NCBI RefSeq assembly: GCF_009372235.1
Contig: NZ_SULL01000013.1
Coordinates: 124,001-188,000, forward strand
Reading direction: 5' to 3'
Source: Dickeya oryzae
Lineage (GTDB): Bacteria > Pseudomonadota > Gammaproteobacteria > Enterobacterales > Enterobacteriaceae
Length of the DNA stretch: 64,000 nt
The notes beneath the pieces were generated by a model, which had not been told where the DNA came from, did no database searches, and was given only the letters and a program-made list of their open reading frames with translations. The position numbers and the translations under genes are program-made. Below are positions 27,106-36,204 of the stretch, one piece after another. Each line of letters opens with the position of its first letter. The stretch's first letter is position 1.

Positions 27106-27170
27106 AGACATGCCCCGCCGCCACCGTTGCCCTGGCGTTGGCGCGGGGGTGAGAGTTGGCGGGGCTGTCT
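27106..27170 (-). terminator. Inverted repeat between pxpC and the NCS1 transporter gene
   Basis: Arms AGACA-T-GCCCCGCC (27106-27119) and GGCGGGGC-TGTCT (27158-27170) pair over 13 bases with one bulged T. It lies 4 bases beyond the pxpC stop. No T-run follows. It may reduce, rather than stop, transcription into the transporter gene. Confidence 0.45.
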
Positions 27171-27174
27171 GAAA

Positions 27175-28182
27175 TCAGTGCGCTAACAGATGTTCCAGCC
27201 GCTCAAGGCGGTGGCGATAGTGCTGGCGGGCAAGCAACGCCTCCTCCAGCGATACCGGCGTAAAGCGAACGCCGTAATGGGGTTGTAACTGCCCGATGAG
27301 GTCCAGATCACTGCTGATCACCGTGCCCAACGTCATGTACCCTCCGCCGGATACCGCGTCTCGCAACAAAATAATCGGCTCCAGCCCGCCCGGTACTTGT
27401 ACCGAACCGATGGGGTAACAAGCATCAACGATATTAGATGGGTCTGATCCGGCACCAAAGGGCGGTGTGCGCGGCTCAAACGCTAGCGGTGCGCCACCTT
27501 TCAGGCGATAACCAATACGATCCGCCTCGGTGCCAACCCGCCAGTTATCAGCGAAGAACTGCTCGACGGCAGCGGGTGTCAGCCGATGAATATACAAGCC
27601 AGTGACCATGCGCAGCGTCACCTGCTTATCCAGCGGCTGAAGGCAATCTGCAGGCACCGTCACACCGGGGTTCACCTGACGGGTCGGTACCCCTATCGGT
27701 AAGACATCGTTGGCCGCCAGCCGCCGCCCCTGATAACCGCCCAGTGCACCCAGCGCATAGGTCGAACGGCTGTCCAACACCTCAGGTACCGCAATTCCCC
27801 CGGCTACCGCCAGATAGGCACGACAGCCTGCCGTCGTCGGTGCAAATCGCAACACCTGACCGGCCCGCACTGCAAACGAGGTATTCATCGGCATCGCGTC
27901 GCCATCCAGCAACGGCGACATGCGCGCGCCACACACCGCCACCACCGCATCGTCTTCAAACTGTAATTCCGGCCCCAGCAACGTCATTTCCAGCACGGCT
28001 GCCTGTGCCGGATTTCCCACCAGCAGGTTTGCCAACCGCAGTGAATACTGGTCTAACCCACCGGACGGCGGGATACCGAGATGGTAATACCCTTCGCGCC
28101 CGGTATCCTGTACCGAGGTGGCAAGCCCTGGCCGGATAACGTTGACTCGCCCACCCGATAGTGGACCACTATTGCGCTGCAT
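27175..28182 (-). CDS. pxpC: 5-oxoprolinase subunit C-like / biotin-dependent carboxyltransferase family (KipA)
   Basis: 335 residues of the KipA/PxpC family. The N-terminus carries VIRPGLATSVQDTGREGYYH and GIPPSGGLDQYSL, and the rest includes the VCGARM and DRIGYRLKG motifs. In E. coli PxpABC cleaves 5-oxoproline with ATP. The same fold is the carboxyltransferase-like half of urea amidolyase. The ATG at 28180-28182 (GGGGG upstream) overlaps the pxpB end by 14 bases; the longer open frame upstream is antisense noise. The biotin carboxylase genes in the operon raise the possibility of a carboxylase role. Confidence 0.85.
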   Translation of the reverse strand: MQRNSGPLSGGRVNVIRPGLATSVQDTGREGYYHLGIPPSGGLDQYSLRLANLLVGNPAQAAVLEMTLLGPELQFEDDAVVAVCGARMSPLLDGDAMPMNTSFAVRAGQVLRFAPTTAGCRAYLAVAGGIAVPEVLDSRSTYALGALGGYQGRRLAANDVLPIGVPTRQVNPGVTVPADCLQPLDKQVTLRMVTGLYIHRLTPAAVEQFFADNWRVGTEADRIGYRLKGGAPLAFEPRTPPFGAGSDPSNIVDACYPIGSVQVPGGLEPIILLRDAVSGGGYMTLGTVISSDLDLIGQLQPHYGVRFTPVSLEEALLARQHYRHRLERLEHLLAH

Positions 28183-29053
28183 ACAGCACCCCCTGAAGAT
28201 AGTGTTTATAACCCACCGGGTCGGCGAGGAATTTATCCAGCTCAAACGTGACCGGGCGAATACGCAGGCTGAAGCTGCCCGCTTCCACCGCCTGCACGTC
28301 TTGTTCGTAACGAGCCAGATCAATGGGCTTGAACTGCACGATGTCGCCCGCACGGAAAAACACCATCGACGATTGTAAATAGTCCAGCCGCTGCTCCGGG
28401 TCGTAAATCGGTGCTGGCGTCACGCCAAATAACTGGTAGCCACCAGCCCCACGTACCGAGTAGATGCAGCCGAAACAGCCACCATGCCCCAGCGACAGTT
28501 TGGGGGTATCAGTACGCGGACGCAGGTACTTCGGTACCTGAAGCTGTTGTGCCTGCTCTGCCATTTGGAACATGAACGGTAATCCCGCCACGAACCCCAC
28601 CATCGATACAAACCACGGTGTACCGCTGTGCGCGGCAATAAACGCCGCCACATCCTGATAACCGTTGATACGAGCGGCGTACTCCAGATCAGTAGCGCTG
28701 GGGTCCTGATGGCGATCGCGAAACCGCATCAGGGTCTCGTGTGTCCAGGGGTCGTTGTACAGCACTGGAATTTCGATGATGCGTGTGTCGAGCACCGTCA
28801 TCGTTTGCGCCTGACTCTCGGTTTGTCGCACCTGTTCCAGCAGCGCCTGCGGTGCGATGAGGTCCGGGTTAAAACGTACCTGAAACGATGCGTTAGCAAG
28901 GCAAATATCCAATACGCCGGGCAACGCCTGCTGTTCGAGCGCCCGGGTCATCGCCAGCCCACGGAAGAACGCCCCCAACGACATCGCTTCGTCAATTTCA
29001 GCAAACAAGTGCTCATCGCCACCAAAGGTGTACCTGATTTCAGGGAACGTCAT
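28169..29053 (-). CDS. pxpB: 5-oxoprolinase subunit B-like (KipI / allophanate hydrolase subunit 1 family)
   Basis: 294 residues, longer than E. coli PxpB (218). Family motifs include PVLYNDPWTHETLMRFRDRH, FVAGLPFMF and LSLGHGGCFGCIYSVRGAGG. It pairs with PxpC to form a heteromer. The ATG starts one base before the end of the upstream biotin carboxylase gene, with a GGGAGG ribosome site inside that gene, so the two are translated together. The exact reaction in this operon is uncertain because biotin carboxylase genes are included. Confidence 0.85.
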   Translation of the reverse strand: MTFPEIRYTFGGDEHLFAEIDEAMSLGAFFRGLAMTRALEQQALPGVLDICLANASFQVRFNPDLIAPQALLEQVRQTESQAQTMTVLDTRIIEIPVLYNDPWTHETLMRFRDRHQDPSATDLEYAARINGYQDVAAFIAAHSGTPWFVSMVGFVAGLPFMFQMAEQAQQLQVPKYLRPRTDTPKLSLGHGGCFGCIYSVRGAGGYQLFGVTPAPIYDPEQRLDYLQSSMVFFRAGDIVQFKPIDLARYEQDVQAVEAGSFSLRIRPVTFELDKFLADPVGYKHYLQGVLYAAQ

Positions 29054-29054
29054 C

Positions 29055-30440
29055 TCAGGCCTCCCTGCTCAGCGGTAGCGCGTCGGCTTCCCGCGCCTGT
29101 AGCCAGTTTTCCAGCGAAGTGGTATCAAAGCGCCCAGCCCGCACGCGGGGGTCAGCCAGCAGCCACTGGTGTAACGATTGCGTGGTCGTTATCCCATCGA
29201 TCCGTAGCTGGCGCAGCGCCTGTTCAGCACGGGCCAGCGCTTGTGAGCGATCCGCCCCTGATACCACCACTTTCGCCAGCAGTGAGTCGTAATACGGTGG
29301 AATCCGGTAACCACTGAACACATGGCTGTCGATACGAATACCGGGGCCTTGCGGCCAGGTCAGCGAGGTCACCACGCCGGGGCAAGGAAAGAAATTGCGC
29401 GCTGGGTCTTCCGCGTTAATTCGCATTTCGCAGGCATGCCCGCGTAAGGCAATCTCTTCCTGACGCAGCGCAAGGGGTTCACCACTGGCGATACGCAACA
29501 TCCACTGCACCAGATCAACGCCGGTTACCCGCTCGGTAACCGGGTGTTCGACCTGAATGCGGGTATTCATTTCGATAAAATAGAACTGCTCTCGCTCGGT
29601 ATCGAACAGGTATTCCAGCGTACCGGCGCTGCGATAGCGCAACTGCTGTGCCAGCTGCAATGCGCTACGGCACAGCGCGTCACGCTGTTCTGGTGATAAC
29701 GCCGATGAAGGCGCTTCCTCAAAAACTTTCTGACGTCGGCGTTGCAGCGAGCATTCACGCTCATACAAATGCACCGCCCGTTCGCCATCCCCCAGAATTT
29801 GCACTTCAATGTGGCGGGCATGACGAATAAACAGCTCCAGATAGACATCGCCACATCCAAATGCCGCTTTCGCTTCACTTTGGGCGATCGGTAATTCCCG
29901 TTTCAGGTCATCCTCGTTATTTACCACCCGAATGCCGCGCCCACCGCCACCGGCGGCAGCCTTAATCAACAATGGATAGCCAATCTCCGTCGCCGCCTGC
30001 AACGCCGCCTCCAATGATGACAGCACCCCGGAACCGGGAACGACCGGTACCCCAGCAGCCTGTGCTGTGCGCCGTGCGGCAGCCTTGTCCCCCATCAGGC
30101 GAATGGTGTCCGCCGTCGGGCCAACGAACACCAGCCCCGCTTTTTCCACCGCGTCGGCAAATGCCGCATTCTCCGACAGAAAACCGTATCCCGGGTGGAC
30201 TGCATCGGCACCGCAATCCTGAGCGGCCTTGAGCAACGCAGCCTGATTCAGGTAACTTTGATCAGCGCGCGCCGGCCCCAACAATACCGTTTCATCCGCC
30301 AGACGCGCGGGCAATGAATCGATGTCGGCTTCGCTGCAGGCAGCGACCGAGGTGATCCCCAGACTGCGTGCGGCATGAATAATGCGTACGGCAATCTCCC
30401 CACGGTTAGCGATAAGCAATTTTTTGATCGGCTGACGCAT
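29055..30440 (-). CDS. Biotin carboxylase (AccC-like)
   Basis: 461 residues with the AccC architecture: N-terminal domain (LLIANRGEIAVRIIHAAR), ATP-grasp domain with the glycine-rich loop KAAAGGGGRGIRVV (about 160-173), and the active-site region EMNTRIQVEHPVTE. It would carboxylate the biotin on the small carrier protein encoded just upstream. It is probably not the housekeeping AccC because it lies inside a pxp-type operon. An AGGAGG ribosome site precedes the ATG. Confidence 0.9.
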   Translation of the reverse strand: MRQPIKKLLIANRGEIAVRIIHAARSLGITSVAACSEADIDSLPARLADETVLLGPARADQSYLNQAALLKAAQDCGADAVHPGYGFLSENAAFADAVEKAGLVFVGPTADTIRLMGDKAAARRTAQAAGVPVVPGSGVLSSLEAALQAATEIGYPLLIKAAAGGGGRGIRVVNNEDDLKRELPIAQSEAKAAFGCGDVYLELFIRHARHIEVQILGDGERAVHLYERECSLQRRRQKVFEEAPSSALSPEQRDALCRSALQLAQQLRYRSAGTLEYLFDTEREQFYFIEMNTRIQVEHPVTERVTGVDLVQWMLRIASGEPLALRQEEIALRGHACEMRINAEDPARNFFPCPGVVTSLTWPQGPGIRIDSHVFSGYRIPPYYDSLLAKVVVSGADRSQALARAEQALRQLRIDGITTTQSLHQWLLADPRVRAGRFDTTSLENWLQAREADALPLSREA

Positions 30441-30492
30441 CGTTGTGGTCCTCCTGATGACGTAATAATGAGGTTATAGGGTAGATTTACCG

Positions 30493-30741
30493 TTATTCAT
30501 CGATTTTTATGATGGCTATAACCTGCCCCGGTTCCAGCGCATCACCGTTATTCACACAAAACGAGACTACTACCCCGGCCTGCTCCGCATAAATTTCACT
30601 GAACTGCTTCATTACTTCGACCAGGCCAATAACGCTATTCGCCGTCACTGGGGTATTCTCTTCAATAAACACCGGGGTGTCCGGGGCAGGCTGCCGATAG
30701 AAAATACCCGGCAAAGGGGAACACACTTCATATGTTTTCAT
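30493..30741 (-). CDS. Short biotin carboxyl carrier protein (AccB-like)
   Basis: 82 residues, essentially only a biotinyl domain. K45 in LVEVMKQF is the predicted biotinylation site, matching the VMK/AMK motif. The N-terminus SPLPGIFYRQPAP is the usual start of such domains. It lacks the long N-terminal region of housekeeping AccB (156 aa in E. coli). It lies between pxpA and the biotin carboxylase gene. Confidence 0.9.
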   Translation of the reverse strand: MKTYEVCSPLPGIFYRQPAPDTPVFIEENTPVTANSVIGLVEVMKQFSEIYAEQAGVVVSFCVNNGDALEPGQVIAIIKIDE

Positions 30742-30770
30742 TATCTTTAACCCTTATATTTATTGATTGA

Positions 30771-31553
30771 TTACCGATGATTGAAACTATTTTTCAATGG
30801 CGAGCGCACGTGGATATTGGCGTCATTCAATGCTTCTCGCGTGGCCTTAATTAATGACAACGCACCGGGGGTATCACTATGAATACAGATAGAATCAAAC
30901 TCGACAGCGATATCCTCACCGTCAACCGTCGTGACCTTGCCCTCAACACACGCGCGCACGACCTTCGCTGCCACTGCCGTTGGGTCTAGCGTACCGACCC
31001 GGCGAGTAAACACGATAGAACCGCTGATGTCGTATTCCCTGTCACCATAAAACTCACAAATAACAGGATGTTGCAGCTTTTTCGCTTCCTGCCATACCAA
31101 CGAACCGTGCAGGCAAAATAACCGCAATTCCGGGTCCAGCCGGTGTAACGCTTCCACAAACTGTTGCGCGGCAACCTGATCGCGGGCCAGATGCATATAC
31201 AACGCGCCGTGTGGTTTCACATGCTGTAACGGTAATTGATGCAGTCGGGTAAATTCCCGCACCGCCCCAAGCTGATACAGAATGTCATTGACCACTTCCT
31301 GCGGCTGGCTATGAATATGCCGACGACCAAAACCAACCAGATCGCGAAATCCGGGATGGGCACCCACCGCCACACCACACGCTTTAGCCCATTCGATGGT
31401 CTGACATATCGTTGAAGGATCGCCTGCGTGAAATCCAGCGGCAATATTGGCCGAACTGATATAAGGCATAATCTCCTGGTCAACGTTATCGCCTATTTTC
31501 CAGGGACCGAAGTTTTCGCCCATATCGGAATTCAGATCGATTTCATATTTCAT
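30771..31553 (-). CDS. pxpA: 5-oxoprolinase subunit A-like (LamB/YcsF family)
   Basis: 260 residues of the LamB/YcsF family. The signature [19 protein letters not shown] at the N-terminus and [10 protein letters not shown] plus [14 protein letters not shown] further in are typical. In E. coli PxpA works with PxpB and PxpC to hydrolyse 5-oxoproline to glutamate using ATP. It is the first gene of the operon and divergent from a LysR-type gene. Confidence 0.88.
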   Translation of the reverse strand: MKYEIDLNSDMGENFGPWKIGDNVDQEIMPYISSANIAAGFHAGDPSTICQTIEWAKACGVAVGAHPGFRDLVGFGRRHIHSQPQEVVNDILYQLGAVREFTRLHQLPLQHVKPHGALYMHLARDQVAAQQFVEALHRLDPELRLFCLHGSLVWQEAKKLQHPVICEFYGDREYDISGSIVFTRRVGTLDPTAVAAKVVRACVEGKVTTVDGEDIAVEFDSICIHSDTPGALSLIKATREALNDANIHVRSPLKNSFNHR

Positions 31554-31680
31554 AGTTATTTCTTATTTGTGATGGTTTTGTTTAAAAATAATATAGAACT
31601 ACAATTTTCCATTCGGAAAGACGTATTTTCAGAACACTCACTATCTGAAAAACAGAACGCTCATCGATAAGGAAACGGTC
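31554..31680. promoter_or_regulatory. Divergent promoter region of the pxp-type operon and its LysR regulator
   Basis: The 127-base AT-rich interval separates the divergent pxpA and lysR-type gene starts. This is the usual site of LysR-regulator binding. The repeated motif ACTATCTGAAAA/TTTTCAGAAC around 31627-31652 is suggestive but no clear T-N11-A operator was confirmed. Confidence 0.4.
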
Positions 31681-32595
31681 ATGGTCACATTGCGTCAGAT
31701 CCGCTACTTCATCGCCACCGCCGAGATGGGCCAAATCTCACAGGCGGCGATTCATCTCAACATTTCGCAGTCGGCGGTTACGACCGCGATTCAGGAGCTG
31801 GAAAACCTGCTGGGTAAGCCGCTGTTCCTGCGCTCGGTACACGGTATGACGCTGACGGAAAACGGCAGTTACTTCCTGAATCACGCTTATGCAGTGCTGC
31901 GCAGTGTGAACGACGCCATGAACATCCCATTAACGGACAACCGGATCAGTGGTTCACTGAATATCGCCGCCAGCTACACGGTCATGGGCTACTTCCTGCC
32001 CTTTCACCTGCAACGGCTGTCTGACGGTTTCCCTCATGTCACCCTGCACCTCAATGAACGTGAGCGGCAGGATATCGAACTGGGGTTACTGGACCGTTCG
32101 TTGGATCTGTCGTTAGTGCTGACGGCTAACCTCACGCACCCGGAAATTACCTCAGAAACCCTGTTTAATTCCGAACGACGTTTATGGCTGCCCAGTCGAC
32201 ATCCTTTGTGTGATAAAGCGGAAGTGAGCCTGGCGGATGTCGCTGACGAGCCTTTTATCATGCTGACCGTCGATGAGGCGGACCACAGTGCGATGCGTTA
32301 CTGGGAATCAAGCGGACATCGCCCGAAGGTGATGCTACGCACCAGCTCGGTGGAAGCGGTGCGCAGTATGGTGGCGAATGGGTTAGGTGTGGCGATACTG
32401 TCTGATCTGGTGTACCGCCCCTGGTCACTTGAGGGGCGGCGTATCGAAACCCGTTCACTAAAAGATAAAGTTCACCCCATGAGCGTTGGGCTGGCCTGGT
32501 ATCGTGACGCCGAGTTTACCCCGGCCATGCAGGCAGTACGGGAATATTTCCGTAATCTGTTCCTGACACCGCAGTTGGCGTTTTCACGCCGTTAG
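31681..32595 (+). CDS. LysR-family transcriptional regulator
   Basis: 304 residues. The N-terminal winged helix-turn-helix (MVTLRQIRYFIATAEMGQIS, then QAAIHLNISQSAVTTAIQEL) is typical of LysR proteins, followed by a substrate-binding domain. It is divergent from the pxp-type operon, so it most likely controls that operon in response to a substrate or product. The stop overlaps the end of the convergent MFS gene by 4 bases. Confidence 0.88.
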   Translation: MVTLRQIRYFIATAEMGQISQAAIHLNISQSAVTTAIQELENLLGKPLFLRSVHGMTLTENGSYFLNHAYAVLRSVNDAMNIPLTDNRISGSLNIAASYTVMGYFLPFHLQRLSDGFPHVTLHLNERERQDIELGLLDRSLDLSLVLTANLTHPEITSETLFNSERRLWLPSRHPLCDKAEVSLADVADEPFIMLTVDEADHSAMRYWESSGHRPKVMLRTSSVEAVRSMVANGLGVAILSDLVYRPWSLEGRRIETRSLKDKVHPMSVGLAWYRDAEFTPAMQAVREYFRNLFLTPQLAFSRR

Positions 32596-33773
32596 GCTGA
32601 TGCCGGAACCGGATGACGTGGGCCAAAACGCAGTGCCATCAGGATCAAGACGACAACACCCGCCGCCATGATAAGCCAGGCTTGATTCAGCCCGCTGGTG
32701 TGTTGCCGGATAAATCCTGCCAGCAGCGGCATCAGGCTGGCTATCAGATAACCTCCGCCTTGCACAAAGCCCATCAGCGCCCCGGCCTGACGCGGGTCGT
32801 CTACCTGATCCAGCGCGATAATCAGCGACAGTGGAAACAACGCGCCAATCCCCAACCCCAGCGCCACCATAATCGGTAGCACCAGCGTCAGCGGTGCCAG
32901 TATCAGGCCAGCCATGCCCAGCAACAGCAACAGCAATACCGGCAGCAACAGATAGCGCCGGTCAGGAACATGGTTGATGAGCCACGACACCAGCAACCCG
33001 GCCACCACTTCTGTCAGCGTCAGCCCGCCCAGGAGCAGGCCACTATGGGCCGAACTCCAGCCAAGCTGGGTGTAGTAAGGCGGCAACCAGGCCAGCACCA
33101 GCGTGTAAGCGGCAGTGCCGATACCAAAAAAGATCATCAACGCCCACGCCCGGCTACGCGACAATGTGGTAACGGCTTTCGTGTGCGGTGCTTTATTTGG
33201 CATTGGGTTGATCGATACAGTGATCATCCAGGCCACGGCAGCCAGCGTCGCCAGACCGCCCCAGATTGCCAGCGCACCGTCCCAATCCATCACATCCGCC
33301 AGCGGAGAGACACTGGCTGCGGCCAGTGCGGCACCCGCCATAATCGCCGTGGTGTACAACCCCATCATGCGACTGCTTTGTTGACTGAAGCTACGACGCA
33401 AAAACGACGGCATCAATGCCTGAATCAACGCAATACCGATACCCGCTAGCGCCGCGGTCAGCAGTAACCCAGCGGTACCGGTTAACCAACAACGCAGCAG
33501 GCTGGCAACCGCAATGCCGACAATGCCGACACCGATCCCCCGGTATTCACCCACCCGGGCCTGCAACCACCCGCCATACAAGGCGCAAATCCCCATCGCG
33601 AACACCGGTAGCGTTGTCAGCAAGCCCGCCTGCGTATCCCCCATGCCGGTATCCGCCTGAATCCGTGACAACAACGGCCCAATACCGGCCAGCACCGGCC
33701 GGAGGTTAAGTCCCAGTAACATGACGGTAATAACGACAAAAAATAGTGATTTGGCACGAATTGCGTGTGACAT
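32592..33773 (-). CDS. CynX/NimT family MFS transporter
   Basis: 393 residues with 12 hydrophobic segments and the CynX/NimT start (LLGLNLRPVLAGIGPLL). E. coli relatives are CynX (cyanate-related) and NimT/YeaN (2-nitroimidazole export). It is divergent from a MarR-type regulator 96 bases away, which suggests an exporter induced by a toxic compound. The GGGAG ribosome site is 5 bases before the ATG. Confidence 0.85.
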   Translation of the reverse strand: MSHAIRAKSLFFVVITVMLLGLNLRPVLAGIGPLLSRIQADTGMGDTQAGLLTTLPVFAMGICALYGGWLQARVGEYRGIGVGIVGIAVASLLRCWLTGTAGLLLTAALAGIGIALIQALMPSFLRRSFSQQSSRMMGLYTTAIMAGAALAAASVSPLADVMDWDGALAIWGGLATLAAVAWMITVSINPMPNKAPHTKAVTTLSRSRAWALMIFFGIGTAAYTLVLAWLPPYYTQLGWSSAHSGLLLGGLTLTEVVAGLLVSWLINHVPDRRYLLLPVLLLLLLGMAGLILAPLTLVLPIMVALGLGIGALFPLSLIIALDQVDDPRQAGALMGFVQGGGYLIASLMPLLAGFIRQHTSGLNQAWLIMAAGVVVLILMALRFGPRHPVPASA

Positions 33774-33841
33774 AGCGCTCCCTGTGGCTCCTGATACTTG
33801 AGCAATGATACATTTTACCCATAGAATATCTTCACAAAAAG

Positions 33842-33859
33842 AATCTTAACGTCAAGATA
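33842..33859. promoter_or_regulatory. Candidate MarR-type operator
   Basis: ATCTT (33843-33847) and AAGAT (33854-33858) form a palindrome with a 6-base spacer, between the divergent MFS and MarR-type genes and only 11 bases before the regulator's start. Binding there would block the regulator's own translation start region and could affect the MFS promoter. Confidence 0.45.
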
Positions 33860-33869
33860 AATTATACGT

Positions 33870-34364
33870 ATGACTGATCGAGCAGATAACGCATATAAGC
33901 AATGGCAACGAGAAAGACCGGATATTGATCCGTTTCCGATGCAACTGGTAGGGCGGCTGTTTGAAGCCTCGTTGCGGCTGGAGCGGGATCATCTTAACCC
34001 GCTGTTTGCACAGTTTGGCCTGCGTCCCGGTGAATTTGATGTACTGGCCACCTTGCGGCGTAGCGGTGCACCTTACGCACTGACGCCCACGCAACTGTAC
34101 GAAGCGCTGATGATGTCATCAGGCGGTATGACCAACCGTATCGATCGGCTGGAGCAGGCACAATGGGTCGTGCGTCAAAGTAACCCGCAAGACCGACGCG
34201 GCACCCTGGTGAGGTTGACAGAAAAAGGACGGGAACAGGTCGAAGCACTGCTGACGCAGCATATTGATAACGAACGGCAACTACTGGCATCACTGGATGC
34301 AGAAGAACAGCAACAGCTGAATGTGTTGCTCAAGAAATTACTGGCCGGTTTGCCACAGCAATAA
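33870..34364 (+). CDS. MarR-family transcriptional regulator
   Basis: 164 residues with the MarR winged helix fold. The region LTPTQLYEALMMSSGGMTNRIDRLEQAQWV and the wing DRRGTLVRLTEKGRE (about 108-122) are diagnostic. It is probably a repressor of the divergent CynX/NimT-like exporter. The ribosome site is poor, so the start rests on the family length. Confidence 0.88.
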   Translation: MTDRADNAYKQWQRERPDIDPFPMQLVGRLFEASLRLERDHLNPLFAQFGLRPGEFDVLATLRRSGAPYALTPTQLYEALMMSSGGMTNRIDRLEQAQWVVRQSNPQDRRGTLVRLTEKGREQVEALLTQHIDNERQLLASLDAEEQQQLNVLLKKLLAGLPQQ

Positions 34365-34366
34365 AA

Positions 34367-34388
34367 AATCCGCCCGGTTGGGCGGATT
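34367..34388 (-). terminator. Terminator of ompX, also facing marR-type gene
   Basis: AATCCGCCC/GGGCGGATT hairpin with a 4-base loop. On the minus strand it is followed by TTTTTTATT, a strong terminator for ompX. It lies 3 bases after the convergent MarR-type stop and may serve both. Confidence 0.88.
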
Positions 34389-34433
34389 GTTAAGCGTACG
34401 GTGGTTACACCGCACCTGTCGCACTGGGTGCGA

Positions 34434-34949
34434 TTAGAAACGGTAGCCTACGCCAACGTTCCAGCTGCCTACGTCAACGCTGCGGATGCGGCTCTGTTCG
34501 TAGCCAACATCAAAGGCAACGTTCTGAACCGGGTTGAACTGCAGCCCAGCACCATACACAAAGCCAGCATCGCTATAGCTATTGTTAGAAGTGCCATTGG
34601 TTGCATTAGCGGTGAACTTACCTGCGCTCACACCCACCAGACCGTAGATGCTTGCCCAGTCATTGAAGCGGAAAGACGGACCGGCACTGAAACCATAGTA
34701 CTGTGCTTTATCGTAAACACCGTTGGTGGTCTGGCTATCCTGCAGGTAGGTGAAAGAACCTACCACGCCCAGTTGGCTATTATCGAACTCGTAACGGTAC
34801 TTCAGGTTGAAGCCCGGCAATTTGTTCATTTCACCTTGAGCGTCGCCCTGAGCATAACCCAGAGTAACAGTACTTTCACCAGCGACAGCAGAACCAGCGC
34901 TTACAGCCAGAACACAAGCTAAAGCGGAAAGACACGCGATTTTTTTCAT
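34434..34949 (-). CDS. ompX: Outer-membrane protein OmpX
   Basis: 171 residues, the same length as E. coli OmpX. Signal peptide of about 23 residues (ending AGSAVA), then an eight-stranded beta barrel with QMNKLPGFNLKYRYE-like and QSRIRSVDVGSWNVGVGYRF stretches conserved, ending in Phe as outer-membrane proteins do. It is implicated in adhesion and resistance to complement-type defences in related bacteria. Adjacent to rhtA, as in E. coli. Confidence 0.95.
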   Translation of the reverse strand: MKKIACLSALACVLAVSAGSAVAGESTVTLGYAQGDAQGEMNKLPGFNLKYRYEFDNSQLGVVGSFTYLQDSQTTNGVYDKAQYYGFSAGPSFRFNDWASIYGLVGVSAGKFTANATNGTSNNSYSDAGFVYGAGLQFNPVQNVAFDVGYEQSRIRSVDVGSWNVGVGYRF

Positions 34950-35322
34950 AATATGCCTCGAATTTATCTTACCAAAGAAGATTTAAGCGAGGTAAATATA
35001 ACAAAAAATTAGGGCACATGCTGCCTGGTTATTATTTTTCAATTAGGGCAATCATGTAACAAAATTTTTCAAAACAAAGCTAATCAACTGTTTTAAAACA
35101 AAAAACAAAGTTCATTTTGGCATAAAAAAAATAATAATGGGCCGTTCTTTGATGCAGAGTTTTCTTAATTTTTTGATTAATTTTCAGGCTGATTTTATAT
35201 CAAAAAAAAGATTTTCAAAGTGAGAGTAAATTAAGGTCAACAAGAGTAAACTACGCGAGAATAATTTGTTCATTTATTGCCTGCTTTTCCCCGATTGCCC
35301 CACTGAATGTTAAGGCCCTGCA
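34950..35322. promoter_or_regulatory. AT-rich region between divergent ompX and rhtA
   Basis: 373 very AT-rich bases that must contain the ompX and rhtA promoters. Several A/T-rich -10-like boxes are present, so no single promoter can be assigned with confidence. No small-RNA gene was recognised. Confidence 0.45.
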
Positions 35323-36204
35323 ATGACCTTGATTTCCGCATTAAAAAACTCCGTTCTGTTGCCCGTATTACTGCTAATCATCGCCATGCTGTCCATCCAG
35401 ACGGGGGCCGCGCTGGCCAAAACGGTCTTTCCACTGATCGGCGCATCCGGCATGACGGTGCTGCGTCTGGCGATAGGCTCGCTGATTTTACTGATAGCGT
35501 TCAAACCCTGGCGGCGACGCGCGGGTTCTAACCGGTTGCCATTGTTGATTTATGGCATCACGCTGGGCGGCATGAACTATCTGTTTTATCTGGCGGTGCG
35601 CACCGTGCCATTGGGTATTGCGGTAGCGCTGGAATTCACCGGGCCGCTGGCGGTAGCGATACTGGTCTCGCGTCGGGTGTTAGATTTCGTGTGGATAGCG
35701 CTGGCCGCCGCCGGGCTGTGGCTGCTGTTGCCACTCGGTCAGCACGTCAATAATGTCGATCTCACCGGTGCGGCTTTCGCCGTGGGCGCAGGAGCCTGTT
35801 GGGCAGGCTACATCCTGTTTGGCCAAAAAGCGGGTGCCAGCCACGGTGCCGGTACTGTCGCGATGGGCTCGCTTATCGCCGCGCTGGTATATTGTCCGAT
35901 AGGGTTGCTGTTCTCCGATATCAACAGCCTATTGTCGATGAGCATCTTACCCATCGGCATTGCCGTGGCGGTACTCTCTACCGCCTTACCCTACACATTA
36001 GAAATGATGGCGTTGACCCGGTTGCCGACACGTACCTTCAGCACATTGATGAGTATGGAGCCCGCGGTAGCAGCCTTATCCGGCATACTGTTTTTGAATG
36101 AGCACCTGACCCTCACTCAGTGGCTGGCGCTGGCATTCATTATTATTGCGTCTCTGGGCACCACGCTCAGCGTAAAAACACGTAGCGCCTCTGCCACATC
36201 CTAA
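35323..36204 (+). CDS. rhtA: Threonine/homoserine exporter RhtA (EamA/DMT family)
   Basis: 293 residues, against 295 in E. coli RhtA. Ten hydrophobic segments in two EamA repeats, with conserved SIQTGAALAKTVFPLIGASG near the N-terminus and LALAFIIIASLG near the C-terminus. It exports homoserine and threonine. TAAGG lies 8 bases before the ATG. The ompX-rhtA-dps order is the same as in E. coli. Confidence 0.92.
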   Translation: MTLISALKNSVLLPVLLLIIAMLSIQTGAALAKTVFPLIGASGMTVLRLAIGSLILLIAFKPWRRRAGSNRLPLLIYGITLGGMNYLFYLAVRTVPLGIAVALEFTGPLAVAILVSRRVLDFVWIALAAAGLWLLLPLGQHVNNVDLTGAAFAVGAGACWAGYILFGQKAGASHGAGTVAMGSLIAALVYCPIGLLFSDINSLLSMSILPIGIAVAVLSTALPYTLEMMALTRLPTRTFSTLMSMEPAVAALSGILFLNEHLTLTQWLALAFIIIASLGTTLSVKTRSASATS

